DNA from: Bacillus mobilis
Lineage (GTDB): Bacteria; Bacillota; Bacilli; Bacillales; Bacillaceae_G
Reading direction: 5' to 3'
Assembly: GCF_001884045.1 (NCBI RefSeq)
Contig: NZ_MACF01000105.1
Location: forward strand, 44,289-108,288
Length of the DNA stretch: 64,000 nt
In this document: positions 1-8,216 of the stretch, in pieces
How the letters are laid out: every line of letters starts with the position of its first letter
Numbering within the stretch: the first letter of the stretch is position 1
Made by a program: the position numbers and the translations under genes
Notes under the pieces: generated by a model
What the model was told of the DNA's origin: nothing
What the model saw: the letters and a program-made list of their open reading frames with translations, nothing else
Database searches by the model: none

Positions 1-105
1 TTTATTTGTTATAAAACATTTTCAGATAAATTTCGATACAAGAAGGAAAATATTAACACCAAATAAAATAATATATTCATCTACAAATTAAAAGGGGTGA
101 ATATT

Positions 106-1407
106 ATGCAACCTTCAGCTCCACCTCATCTAGAATCTACAGAAACTATCTTTTCGAGCTCTATTACAAAACTTGTTGTTTTTATTTGTTGGCTAGCCAT
201 TCTAGCTGATGGATATGATTTAGGTATTTACGGTGCCGTTCTGCCAAAGCTCCTAGAAGACAAAAGCTGGGCACTTTCACCGGCACACGCTGGGACAATT
301 GCTAGCTATGCTTTATTTGGTATGTTTATTGGCGCTATTCTAGTTGGAACCATTACAGATCTAATTGGGCGAAAATGGACGCTTATATGCTGTTTAGCAC
401 TTTTTTCTATCACAATGGGTCTAGCTGCACTTGCTCCTTCTCCCGAATTATTTGGTTTATCTCGGTTTATCGGAGGAATTGGGTTAGGCGGTGTTATTCC
501 AACAGCTTCAGCACTTACCGTTGAATATTCACCAAAAAAACGACAATCTTTTATTTATGCTCTTATGTTTACTGGCTATCCTTTAGGAATCGTATTAGGC
601 GCTATTTTGTCTATGTTTATGTTAGAAGATTTCGGATGGAGAACTATGTTTGGCATCGGAATGATTCCACTGCTCCTCATTCCTTTCATTATCCGTTATT
701 TACCTGAATCCATTCAATTTTTATTATCACGTAATCGTCAAGAAGAAGTAGACAAAATCCTTCATCGTTTTCAAATTGCATTCCATGAAAAAGATGAAAT
801 TCATCAAAACTCATCTAATATACGAAAGAAAAATGGATTCCTTACTTTATTTTCAAAAGAATACAGAAAAGCGACGCTGCTTTTTTGGATTACTTATATA
901 ATGGGAATGTTTTTAATATATGGTTTAAATACTTGGTTACCACAGATGATGCGCCAAGCTGGATACCCTCTTGGATCTAGTTTATCATTTCTACTTATGC
1001 TAAATATTACTGCCGCTATCGGTGCATTATTTGCTGGAGCAATCGCGGATCGTATAGGAGCTAAAATTGTTATTAGCATCTCCTATCTTATGGCATCTAT
1101 ATGTATTGGATTATTAACAATTAAACCTTCTGTGACAATCATCTATCTTTTAATTGGTCTTGCTGGAATTGGATCAGTCGGCATTACTCAAATATTAAAT
1201 GCATATGTAACACAATACTTCCCATCCCATATTCGAGCTACCTCCTTAGGCTGGGGACTTGGACTTGGCCGAGTTGGTGCAATTGCTGGTCCTATTCTTG
1301 TCGGCATTATTATGACAATGCAATACGAATTAGCATGGAATTTTTACTTATTCTCATTCGCAGGTCTCATCGCAGCTATATCTGTTTTCTTTATTCCTAC
1401 AAAATAA
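106..1407 (+). CDS. MFS transporter, aromatic acid:H+ symporter-like
   Basis: This is a 12-helix major facilitator protein of 433 residues. The early DGYD stretch at about residues 35-38 in helix 1 and the GRK-type loop motif DLIGRKW between helices 2 and 3 resemble the aromatic acid/H+ symporter (AAHS) branch, which imports benzoate-like acids or related organic anions. I choose ATG 106 because AAAGGGG lies 8 bases before it; an in-frame GTG at 97 overlaps that ribosome binding site and is unlikely. It stands alone, closed by a hairpin shared with the convergent gene. The substrate cannot be read from the sequence. Confidence 0.85.
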   Translation: MQPSAPPHLESTETIFSSSITKLVVFICWLAILADGYDLGIYGAVLPKLLEDKSWALSPAHAGTIASYALFGMFIGAILVGTITDLIGRKWTLICCLALFSITMGLAALAPSPELFGLSRFIGGIGLGGVIPTASALTVEYSPKKRQSFIYALMFTGYPLGIVLGAILSMFMLEDFGWRTMFGIGMIPLLLIPFIIRYLPESIQFLLSRNRQEEVDKILHRFQIAFHEKDEIHQNSSNIRKKNGFLTLFSKEYRKATLLFWITYIMGMFLIYGLNTWLPQMMRQAGYPLGSSLSFLLMLNITAAIGALFAGAIADRIGAKIVISISYLMASICIGLLTIKPSVTIIYLLIGLAGIGSVGITQILNAYVTQYFPSHIRATSLGWGLGLGRVGAIAGPILVGIIMTMQYELAWNFYLFSFAGLIAAISVFFIPTK

Positions 1408-1438
1408 AAAAGGGCACAAACTCACTTGTGCTCTTTTT
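1405..1438. terminator. Bidirectional terminator
   Basis: The stem GGGCACAA/TTGTGCTC is flanked by an A-run on the left and a T-run on the right, so it can end both convergent genes. It overlaps the last codons of the minus-strand gene. Confidence 0.8.
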
Positions 1439-2204
1439 CATATACTGCAAACAACATATCTCGAAACAATGTATTCAAACTCTCAATATCAATCCCTGAT
1501 CCCTTTTCAATTCCTTTTACATATTGCTGATAGTAATGAATTTGTTCTTCTAAAAATTGATTCAAAACCTCAATTTTTAATCCAACATCTAATTCAGTAC
1601 CTGCCTTTTTCTTTATTAACAACTGTTCAATTTCATCTAATACGCTACGCTCTAATGATAATTCTGTAATCAATCGATCGAATTCTACAGGAGGCAAAGT
1701 TGTTTTCTCCTCTAACCACTTACAAGCTAAAATAGGACGTAATACATAAAAGTACTTTTTCAATTTTACATTCTCACCTTGCAAAAATTCACGATAATTT
1801 TTTGAAGCCATATGTAAGTAATGATATATCGTTGCTTTTGGATCAAATTGCTTATCACTCATTTGCTGAAGCTGTTCTGGAAAATGAGTGTTTTTCGAAT
1901 AAAAAATTGGTGATCGAATCCATTCAAGTAAAGCTGGGTTTGATTTTGCGAATAGTTGTAACGCCTTTTTAATATCCCATCCACTTATATCTAAATCATC
2001 ACTAATTGGATACTCAATTACATCTCGTTTATCATGAATTGATAAATACCACTCTACCGGATGCATATAAACAAATCTAACATCATAATCGCTATCTTTC
2101 GATGGAAATCCCCAAGCGCGACTTCCTGATTCCACTGCAAATAAGATTTTCACATCATTCTCTTTTTCAATTCTTGCTAACTCCGCTTTAATTTTCTCTC
2201 TCAT
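1422..2204 (-). CDS. ycgL: RlaP/YcgL-type nucleotidyltransferase
   Basis: This 260-residue protein carries the nucleotidyltransferase signature GSRAWGF (residues 27-33) followed by the paired acidic residues of DSDYDVRF (D39, D41), the metal site of the polymerase-beta superfamily. Length and spacing match the RlaP/YcgL family (PF10127), which was named from association with RNA repair genes, although no RNA ligase or repair partner is visible here. It is a single gene ending convergently with the MFS transporter. A nucleotidyl transfer activity is well supported by the motif; the target is unknown. Confidence 0.8.
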   Translation of the reverse strand: MREKIKAELARIEKENDVKILFAVESGSRAWGFPSKDSDYDVRFVYMHPVEWYLSIHDKRDVIEYPISDDLDISGWDIKKALQLFAKSNPALLEWIRSPIFYSKNTHFPEQLQQMSDKQFDPKATIYHYLHMASKNYREFLQGENVKLKKYFYVLRPILACKWLEEKTTLPPVEFDRLITELSLERSVLDEIEQLLIKKKAGTELDVGLKIEVLNQFLEEQIHYYQQYVKGIEKGSGIDIESLNTLFRDMLFAVYEKEHK

Positions 2205-2272
2205 TTCATACCCTCTCCATCTTCTGATTATTTCCTTGGAAATTCGACAAATATATTACTAAGTTTACTACA

Positions 2273-2304
2273 TACTAAAATAGCTGTCAGAAAATTCCCG
2301 ACAG
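2273..2304 (-). terminator. Terminator of the two-P-loop ATPase gene
   Basis: The stem GCTGTC/GACAGC has a 10-base loop and, read on the minus strand, is followed by ATTTT. Confidence 0.6.
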
Positions 2305-2325
2305 CCTGCCAAAATCCCTTATTTT

Positions 2326-3435
2326 TTACTTGTTCTTTTCTGTTACACTAACCGCAATTCGTTCAAACTCTTTTTGAATCTCCTCTTTATATACATCTAC
2401 TTTTGAAAAATCCATAGCCGCAATATAAATTCGTTCTAATTTATCACGAACTGATTTCGCTTTCGCTAAGAAAGACATCGCCTCATTCATTTTTGCCTTA
2501 TATTGAATCGACACGTCGCGAATTTCTGTCGCATACTTCTCATCTGTCCCTGGTGTCACGATCAGGGCATACATATCTATAACTTCATCACCTTCACGGC
2601 TTGGAAAATATTCATGTGGTGCGGTACTATCAAAAATTGCAAACCCTAACTCTCTTACGATAACCATATCAAGACTATTTGGATCAAATCCACAATGATA
2701 TACTTCAACCGCAAAGCCTTTTTCTTCTGCTGCCTTAGCTAATTTTTTGAGCATAGTTGATTTCCCAGAGCCTGGGCGCCCTTTTATAAAATAACGATGT
2801 GATAATCCTTCTGTTAAATTAGGAACAAAATCAACTGCTCCTTTTGGTGTAGCTGCTCCTAAAAAACGATGTTTCACAAGCGATTGTTTCCCGCCTTTAT
2901 CCGTAAAGAGCTTCTGGATCAGCTGATCAGTTAGTTCATTTGCTTTATTAAAATCAATGTTATTAATATATATTTTCTCCCACTCATCATGTATAATTAG
3001 CGCCTCGTGAAAGCAAGCGTAGGCAGTTTGAAAAGCTTTGCTTGCCTCTGAAACAAATCGTTCAATTTCCACCTTCTGCTTTCTTAATTTATCTGAGTCC
3101 CAAGCAACCCCTAAATTGATATACTCCTCAACAACTCCTGGCATTTTCGGCTCGATAACATGCGGAGATGTTCCATCAACAATTCCTACTTTTAACTTCG
3201 GGATAATTACACCATCAACCGATTTATTATCGGAAGAACAATGTAAAAATTCAATATCATATCCTTTTTCAACCCATTCACGACCTATTGCCTTAATTAA
3301 AGAAGATTTCCCCGTTCCAGGGCCACCCTTTAAAATAAATAATCTGTCTAACCCTTTTAAATTCTCATCATATAAATTATGAAATCCTCTAGCTGTATTT
3401 CCACCAGCATAATAATTCAATACAGTCCCTGTCAC
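2326..3435 (-). CDS. Two-P-loop ATPase, PRK06851-like
   Basis: The protein of about 369 residues has two tandem P-loop halves: GGPGTGKSS near residue 38 and GRPGSGKST near residue 220, each followed by an EVYHC/EFLHC-type strand. This duplicated architecture matches the uncharacterised PRK06851 family of Firmicutes. An in-frame GTG at 3444 sits inside the ribosome binding site (GAAGGAG, 3444-3450), so GTG 3435, with an 8-base spacer, is the better start. It is monocistronic and divergent from the S-box leader. Likely an ATP- or GTP-dependent enzyme or switch; no substrate can be inferred. Confidence 0.75.
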   Translation of the reverse strand: MTGTVLNYYAGGNTARGFHNLYDENLKGLDRLFILKGGPGTGKSSLIKAIGREWVEKGYDIEFLHCSSDNKSVDGVIIPKLKVGIVDGTSPHVIEPKMPGVVEEYINLGVAWDSDKLRKQKVEIERFVSEASKAFQTAYACFHEALIIHDEWEKIYINNIDFNKANELTDQLIQKLFTDKGGKQSLVKHRFLGAATPKGAVDFVPNLTEGLSHRYFIKGRPGSGKSTMLKKLAKAAEEKGFAVEVYHCGFDPNSLDMVIVRELGFAIFDSTAPHEYFPSREGDEVIDMYALIVTPGTDEKYATEIRDVSIQYKAKMNEAMSFLAKAKSVRDKLERIYIAAMDFSKVDVYKEEIQKEFERIAVSVTEKNK

Positions 3436-3582
3436 TGCACTCACTCCTTCGCAGCATTCTATTTACATAAGCTACAATATGCGAGCATCTTTATTTGGGT
3501 GAATACCTATTTTGTATTGCACGAAAAAAGGAAATGAATTACAATTTAAATACAATGAATATTCAGAACTGAAATTAAATAT

Positions 3583-3694
3583 GTCTTTATCAAGAGAGGC
3601 AGAGGGACCGGCCCTTTGAAGCCCAGCAACCTCAGTTTATACAAACTGAATAGGTGCTAATTCCTGCAAAATGCATTGCATTTTGAAAGATAAA
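3583..3694 (+). promoter_or_regulatory. SAM-I (S-box) riboswitch
   Basis: The leader has the S-box core in order: an AAGAGAGGCAGAGGGA segment, the GGCCC and AGCCCAGCAACC segments, a variable hairpin (CTCAGTTT/AAACTGA), GGTGCTAATTCC, and a closing GAAAGATAA that pairs with CTTTATC. A terminator follows at 3712-3750, so high S-adenosylmethionine should stop transcription of the hydrolase gene downstream. Confidence 0.93.
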
Positions 3695-3711
3695 ACGTAA
3701 CTATTGTGTGC

Positions 3712-3750
3712 AAAACTCATCTTTCTTGATTACGAAAGGTGAGTTTTTTT
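3712..3750 (+). terminator. S-box expression-platform terminator
   Basis: The stem AAACTCATCTTTC/GAAAGGTGAGTTT (one G-T pair) is followed by seven T residues, directly after the SAM aptamer and before the coding region. Confidence 0.88.
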
Positions 3751-3780
3751 ATTTCAAAACATATATTGGAGGTATGTAAA

Positions 3781-4413
3781 GTGAAAGTAATTGACCTATC
3801 ACAAACATTTGAAAACAATATGTCCCAGTTCCCTGGAACACCAAAAATCAATTTAGGGGCCATTACAAGCGTTGAAGAGACAGGCTATCAAGTTACAGAT
3901 TTTCATTCTGTCGTTCATGTTGGCACGCATTGTGATGCTCCTGCTCATTTCATCTCAGGCGCAACGACTATTGATCAATTACCCCTAGATCAATTTGTAG
4001 GCGAGGCGGTTCTTATTGATGTAACTCATGTACAAGAACGAAAAATACCTAAAGAAGTATTGCACAATGCTGACATAAAAAAAGGGGATATTGTTATTTT
4101 CCATTCCAATCTATCTACTAAGTGGAATACAGAGGCATATGAGCAAGAAGCTTTTTATCTTTCTGAAGAATTAGCCGAGGAATTAGTTCAATTAAAAATA
4201 AAATCGGTCGGTCTAGATTTCATTTCTCCTGATGAGGTAACGACAGAAACATCACCAATTCATCACATACTACTTGGGAATAATATTTATTTAATTGAAA
4301 ACTTAACAAACTTAGATGCCATTCACACGAAACGTTTCTTTTTCTCAGCGGCACCTTTAAAAATTAAAGATAGCGATGGTGCTTTTGCCAGGGCGTTCGC
4401 TGTAATTTTTTAA
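3781..4413 (+). CDS. Cyclase/kynurenine formamidase-family metal-dependent hydrolase
   Basis: The 210-residue protein has the family signature HVGTHCDAPAHF at residues 46-57, the HxGTHxDxPxH metal-binding motif of PF04199, and a typical N-terminal strand IDLSQTFENNM. Family members hydrolyse formamide or cyclic amide bonds, kynurenine formamidase being best known. GTG 3781 is the start: GGAGGT lies 7 bases upstream, whereas the longer in-frame ATG at 3739 falls inside the riboswitch terminator. SAM-riboswitch control ties it to sulfur or methionine metabolism rather than tryptophan breakdown; its substrate is unknown. Confidence 0.85.
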   Translation: MKVIDLSQTFENNMSQFPGTPKINLGAITSVEETGYQVTDFHSVVHVGTHCDAPAHFISGATTIDQLPLDQFVGEAVLIDVTHVQERKIPKEVLHNADIKKGDIVIFHSNLSTKWNTEAYEQEAFYLSEELAEELVQLKIKSVGLDFISPDEVTTETSPIHHILLGNNIYLIENLTNLDAIHTKRFFFSAAPLKIKDSDGAFARAFAVIF

Positions 4414-4423
4414 ACAAACTATA

Positions 4424-4468
4424 CAAAAAAAGCAAAGATCATCATTGACCTTTGCTTCTATTTTTTTT
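4424..4468. terminator. Bidirectional terminator
   Basis: The stem AGCAAAG/CTTTGCT has an A-run before and a T-run after it, serving the convergent hydrolase and RRE-like genes; it overlaps the end of the latter. Confidence 0.75.
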
Positions 4469-4825
4469 ATTTAAACTAAGAAAGAATTGCTCAACACGAG
4501 GACGTAACCAAGCTAAATAATCTTTCTCTCTTTTCTTTGTACAAGCTATTTCTTCTCCATCTACCATTCCGACAAGTTCTAGCTCTAACAGTTGCCTCGT
4601 AAATGCTAACATATTTATTTCTTCGTCTGGATACTCTTCTTTTAATTTCTCCTCAATTTCTCCCAATAAAAAACCGTCACGCATCATTGCCAATGCATCA
4701 ATCCAAAGTGGCGGCATTTCATATTTTTCTCCTGTAATTGTATCTTTTACAATATAATTCTTTTGCTCTTTTCTAAATTGAATCGTGTGTAAACATACAG
4801 TCGAATTTAATGTTAATTCCATCAT
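4442..4825 (-). CDS. Small PqqD/RRE-like winged-helix protein, function unknown
   Basis: The 127-residue protein has a beta-rich N-terminus (about 8-40), then helical segments around DALAMMRDGFLLGEI and EKLKEEYP and a final LLELELVGMV helix. This order resembles the PqqD/RRE peptide-binding fold, where the pattern is 'dG..t..eI...l...yp...v..fl..L...gll'. The last 30 residues are basic. Two ATGs (4825, 4822) are possible. A frameshifted CxxC mini-gene overlaps its start by four bases, implying translational coupling. No maturase or transporter gene is nearby, so a peptide-modification role is only a hypothesis. Confidence 0.55.
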   Translation of the reverse strand: MMELTLNSTVCLHTIQFRKEQKNYIVKDTITGEKYEMPPLWIDALAMMRDGFLLGEIEEKLKEEYPDEEINMLAFTRQLLELELVGMVDGEEIACTKKREKDYLAWLRPRVEQFFLSLNKKNRSKGQ

Positions 4826-4922
4826 ACCACCTCTTTCATAATATCTGCATAGAAAAAAGGATGCGCGTGCACCCCTTCTTTTCCTAACACTACCGAACCG
4901 TTACATGAATAACAAATCTCAT
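4822..4922 (-). pseudogene. Frameshifted CxxC mini-gene upstream of the RRE-like gene
   Basis: ATG 4922 follows a GGAGG site but reads only ten codons. One base out of frame, the same stretch encodes ICYSCNGSVVLGKEGVHAHP and continues to a TGA (4822-4824) overlapping the next gene's ATG. Inserting one base after the second codon would give a 33-residue protein with a CxxC pair. Either the gene carries a one-base deletion, or it is read by frameshifting. The four-base stop/start overlap argues that the longer frame was once translated. Confidence 0.45.
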
Positions 4923-5046
4923 GTCGATATTTTCCTCCATTATAAACGAAGTATTTTATAAAAAAAACCCTTCTTTAAACATTTTATAAAATGTTTATAT
5001 TTACACAACAAGAACACTTTTCTGAAAAATATTTTCTTCTAGTACA
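4923..5046. other. Intergenic stretch with palindrome, no gene seen
   Basis: AT-rich sequence that contains a perfect 22-bp palindrome at 4976-4997 and no credible open reading frame. Confidence 0.5.
4976..4997. repeat. Perfect 22-bp palindrome
   Basis: The half-site TAAACATTTTA is followed directly by its exact reverse complement. It lies about 55 bases upstream of the CxxC mini-gene start, a position that suits an operator. No regulator gene is adjacent. Confidence 0.5.
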
Positions 5047-5285
5047 TTATACTGTCGGTAAAGAAATTTTCACTTTCGTTCCTATTCCCATCTACTTGCA
5101 AATGAAATCTCACTCTATATTGCACTGCATAACTTTCCATTAGTTGTACAACATATAAAAGGATTGCTCGTATATTACATCATTCGTAATTTGTTGGCTT
5201 TGGTTTCCCTAAAAAATCCGTTAATTTTTTTAAATACTTTTAAAGCTTCTCTTTCCTCATAAATCAAGCTTTTAAATTTGTTCAT
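5047..5285 (-). pseudogene. Degraded ORF remnant, possibly sensor-kinase C-terminus
   Basis: ATG 5285 with a GAGGAG site opens a 36-codon frame (MNKFKSLIYEEREALKVF...) that stops at 5175. Another frame then reads VQLMESYAVQYRVRFHLQVDG, and a third ends GIGTKVKISLPTV before a stop at 5047. The last piece looks like the G-x-GT-x-V-x-I-x-LP tail of histidine-kinase ATPase domains. The fragments are collinear but in different frames, so this looks like a decayed gene. The family assignment rests on about a dozen residues. Confidence 0.35.
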
Positions 5286-5373
5286 ATAAATACTCCTCAT
5301 GATCCATACACATGTTATCTTTCTAAATTATAAGTATGAAATTGCTCTCAGGGCAATATACAACCTTATCATA

Positions 5374-5405
5374 CGAAAAGGAAGGAGATCTCTCCTTCCT
5401 TTTCG
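5374..5405. terminator. Long perfect hairpin, terminator
   Basis: Two exactly complementary 15-base arms (CGAAAAGGAAGGAGA and its reverse complement) are separated by two bases, just past the end of the minus-strand dehydrogenase-like gene. Confidence 0.7.
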
Positions 5406-5412
5406 CTATAAC

Positions 5413-6678
5413 TTATATCCATCTTACCCGCTCATGCAGCAGACCATCTGTAAAATTATTATGTCCTATTACAAAATTATTCATATATAAATTTAGATAT
5501 TCGCCGTACTTACTTTCTGTATTTAATAATAATTCCTCGACATAGTAAGCACCTTGTCCAAAGTGATCTAATAATAAACTGCACAAGCCTGCATAAATCC
5601 CGCACCCTACTTGAAAGTAAGTTGCATTCGTTTTATATTTATGAAAAACTTGGCTACTATTCATTACATTGTACATATACGTCTCGCTATTTTCATAAAC
5701 GAGTAGCACACCAACCAGGTCCTCCCCTGCAATCTCTTCTTCCGCTGGATTAAATACTTTACGATTCCATTTCCATAAATCTTCTACTTGGTCTAAGTTC
5801 TGTCTAATTACATTGGTCGTATACTCATTAATTCGGTACAGAAAGCCTACTTCCATATTGAAGTTTTTCCCTAAAATTAAAACTTCCTCATGTGGCATTA
5901 AACAACCATGAAACTCTTTCTCTCCTAACTTTACTTTATACTCTGAAGCATATACATCTTCATAAAAGTAAAGGGGACGATGATGACTCATATACATCGG
6001 ATAACTCCATATCGCTTCATCTAGAAATCGCTCTACTGCCCATGAAGCATAAAGTGTATGAGGCTTTATCAGTGCTTCATCATTCAAAAATGAAGTATCA
6101 TGTTCTACTATATAGCATGCTTTTGGTTTTTCATTTGGACGTTCCTTCATAAGTTCAACAACCATCCATTGCACAACACCTGGATTCATACCTGAACCTA
6201 TAATTGCTTTTGTATTTGTAAATTTCTCTTTCTCCTTCTCAAACCTCGTATATCTTTCCGTAAGCTGAAAACCGATTAAACTGTCGTCCTGATCTACTGC
6301 TTCATTTTCCAAAGCTGAATTAATATAACAAATTCCAAGTTCATTACAACAGCTTAATACTCTGATCGTATCTGCCCCCGAAACATCAATAACAACACCC
6401 GTACTTTTTTCTTTCAAATGTTGTTTAAATTTCACTACATCCTGAAGGTCAATTTCATATAAAAACAATTGATCTTTCAAATTTGGAAACAACTCATCAT
6501 AATAAGTCCTATTTTTTTGTTTTATATCAACCAAATGAAATGTAACATTCCTTATCGCTTCATAAATCGGATCTTTTTCATTTACTATCGCTTGATTTAA
6601 AATTGCTAAAACTGCTTTTGCTGCTCCACCAGCACTACCAAGTAATGTAATCGATAACGAATTCGGAAACTGCTCCAC
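5413..6678 (-). CDS. Saccharopine dehydrogenase / homospermidine synthase-like oxidoreductase
   Basis: From GTG 6678 the protein is 421 residues. It begins with a Rossmann segment, ITLLGSAGGAAKAVL (residues 10-24), and has GSGMNPGVVQW at about 161-171, matching the G-x-NPG-x-V loop of homospermidine synthase and saccharopine dehydrogenase-fold enzymes. GTG 6678 has AAAGGGG 8 bases upstream; the longer ATG 6780 adds 34 poorly conserved-looking residues and no ribosome site. It is likely a cytosolic NAD(P)-dependent enzyme acting on an amino acid or polyamine. It stands alone; the substrate is unknown. Confidence 0.65.
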   Translation of the reverse strand: MEQFPNSLSITLLGSAGGAAKAVLAILNQAIVNEKDPIYEAIRNVTFHLVDIKQKNRTYYDELFPNLKDQLFLYEIDLQDVVKFKQHLKEKSTGVVIDVSGADTIRVLSCCNELGICYINSALENEAVDQDDSLIGFQLTERYTRFEKEKEKFTNTKAIIGSGMNPGVVQWMVVELMKERPNEKPKACYIVEHDTSFLNDEALIKPHTLYASWAVERFLDEAIWSYPMYMSHHRPLYFYEDVYASEYKVKLGEKEFHGCLMPHEEVLILGKNFNMEVGFLYRINEYTTNVIRQNLDQVEDLWKWNRKVFNPAEEEIAGEDLVGVLLVYENSETYMYNVMNSSQVFHKYKTNATYFQVGCGIYAGLCSLLLDHFGQGAYYVEELLLNTESKYGEYLNLYMNNFVIGHNNFTDGLLHERVRWI

Positions 6679-6914
6679 CAACAAAACCCCTTTAATATAG
6701 TAGTTAAGCAGTTCTCCCTCAAAAAACAAATTGAATATATGAAAAAATGGCTCGTACATATTTTTTATAATTTCGCACAAGATTAGCTCTTCATAGATAA
6801 AGCTAACATATTTCTATTCAATTCATTTTTCCCCTCATATTCAAATCGAGCTAAACAAATAGGCTCGACCTTTTCTTCTACATATAAAAGAAAAAGCCAG
6901 CCCTTTCAACGAGT

Positions 6915-7583
6915 CTACGGACAATGGACAGATTTCACATGTTGAATATTCACATACATTTTTGCATCACGTGCTTTTAATATTTCAATATGCCCCTCAT
7001 CAATCTTCGCCATTTTTCCGATTTTATTAGATTCCTCACCTAAATCAAACACCATGATTTTGCCAGCCATTTTAATAAGCTGCTCTTCAAATGTTCTAGC
7101 TAACGTAATATTTAACGGATTCACGGGGAGTTCATTTTTATTGAGGGCATAAGGGACTTGATTTTCTTTATACGGAATTAACCATTTCAAATGCTTTAAA
7201 GATATATATACTGTTTTATAAACTGGACTATAAAAAACAATATAATCGTTCATTACACTTGTAACATAACCATGTATTGGAGCATTTCCTGCTACATAAA
7301 CTTCTGTAAAAATTCCTTTAGAAGTACTTAATACTTTTCTTAAAGAAATGGTAGGCGACTCCCTCTTAATTACAGAATCAACATCTGGTTTTATTATTTC
7401 TTCATCATGTGGTCTTAAAAATTTATAATATTGTACATGATATAAAGATATATATACGTAGTCTTGTCCATTGTAAAGAACAACAATATCATTTCCCACA
7501 TCTATTAATACACCTTTAAATCTTTTTTCACCGATTAATTTAACATATATATTTTCTCCAATACTTTTGTTTAACTCATTCAT
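6915..7583 (-). CDS. CotB-like (DUF2642-type) protein, likely spore coat
   Basis: The 222-residue protein repeats the small beta unit seen in CotB: 'I-G-x..V-K-L..KGVLIDVGNDIVVLYNGQDYVYISLYHVQYYK', then again around residues 85-130 and in a divergent third copy near the C-terminus. It lacks the exact RGGPE motif of its two upstream neighbours, so it is a diverged member of the same cluster. AAGGAGG lies 6 bases before ATG 7583. Sporulation expression and coat location are inferred from the neighbours. Confidence 0.6.
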   Translation of the reverse strand: MNELNKSIGENIYVKLIGEKRFKGVLIDVGNDIVVLYNGQDYVYISLYHVQYYKFLRPHDEEIIKPDVDSVIKRESPTISLRKVLSTSKGIFTEVYVAGNAPIHGYVTSVMNDYIVFYSPVYKTVYISLKHLKWLIPYKENQVPYALNKNELPVNPLNITLARTFEEQLIKMAGKIMVFDLGEESNKIGKMAKIDEGHIEILKARDAKMYVNIQHVKSVHCP

Positions 7584-7631
7584 CTATATCCTCCTTCCTA
7601 TAAATTTTTTGCTTTCCTATTTTTCATTTCA

Positions 7632-7731
7632 AAAAATAATCAGGGGCAATGTTCCGTCTGAATAGTAAGGACTTCCTTTTCGTACTATCCGAAATAAGAA
7701 ATCGTTCTTCACCTTCAACCATAATGCCCCT
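7632..7731 (-). terminator. Possible terminator between coat genes
   Basis: AGGGGCA and TGCCCCT form a long-range stem; on the minus strand it is followed by a T-rich stretch. The loop is about 86 bases, so this is a weak call. Confidence 0.3.
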
Positions 7732-7746
7732 CTTATTTATCAAACA

Positions 7747-8196
7747 TTATTCTTCTTCATTCTTTTTACATTTAACTATTTGGCTCACACTCTTAATATG
7801 AGACTTAATTACATAAATAACTTCATCACAGTTTACTAGTGTAATACATTTAGCATGTACTTCGCTTAATAAACCTTCCACACATTCTGGACCGCCACGA
7901 TTAATTTTTACCCACTTATACTTCAAGTCTTTTAATATATCTAAAAAAGTATCCTCATCAGAGCAGAAACATGAACTATAGCAATCGCCACATTTACTTT
8001 CTTTCACTTTCTTAACTAGACTCTTCACATGTTTCAACTGATAATACACTAATTCACCATGAGGTAATTGTAACGTTAGATAATCTTTTCCTAACGATAC
8101 GAGCTCACCCACTCGACTTTCTGGTCCACGAAGGTTTACCTTTACAGTCTCACCAACTAAACATTTAATTTGGTCACAGCATAATACGTTCTCCAA
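7747..8196 (-). CDS. cotB: Spore coat protein CotB paralogue, cysteine-rich
   Basis: The 149-residue protein has two copies of the CotB unit: VKVNLRGPESRVGELVSLG from residue 18 and VKINRGGPECVEG from about residue 96, each ending in a 'Y..L/IKHVKS' strand. Between them is a cysteine-rich linker (CGDCYSSCFC). It lacks the Ser/Arg-rich tail of B. subtilis CotB. It starts at TTG 8196 with AAAGGGGG 8 bases upstream, 20 bases after the first cotB gene, so the two are probably cotranscribed in the mother cell. Confidence 0.8.
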   Translation of the reverse strand: MENVLCCDQIKCLVGETVKVNLRGPESRVGELVSLGKDYLTLQLPHGELVYYQLKHVKSLVKKVKESKCGDCYSSCFCSDEDTFLDILKDLKYKWVKINRGGPECVEGLLSEVHAKCITLVNCDEVIYVIKSHIKSVSQIVKCKKNEEE

Positions 8197-8216
8197 TTTT
8201 GTATCCCCCTTTCTTA

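Noticed and set aside
5299-5545. Two overlapping plus-strand frames of 63-69 codons
   Set aside because: They cover a terminator hairpin and the end of a clear minus-strand gene, with no ribosome sites.
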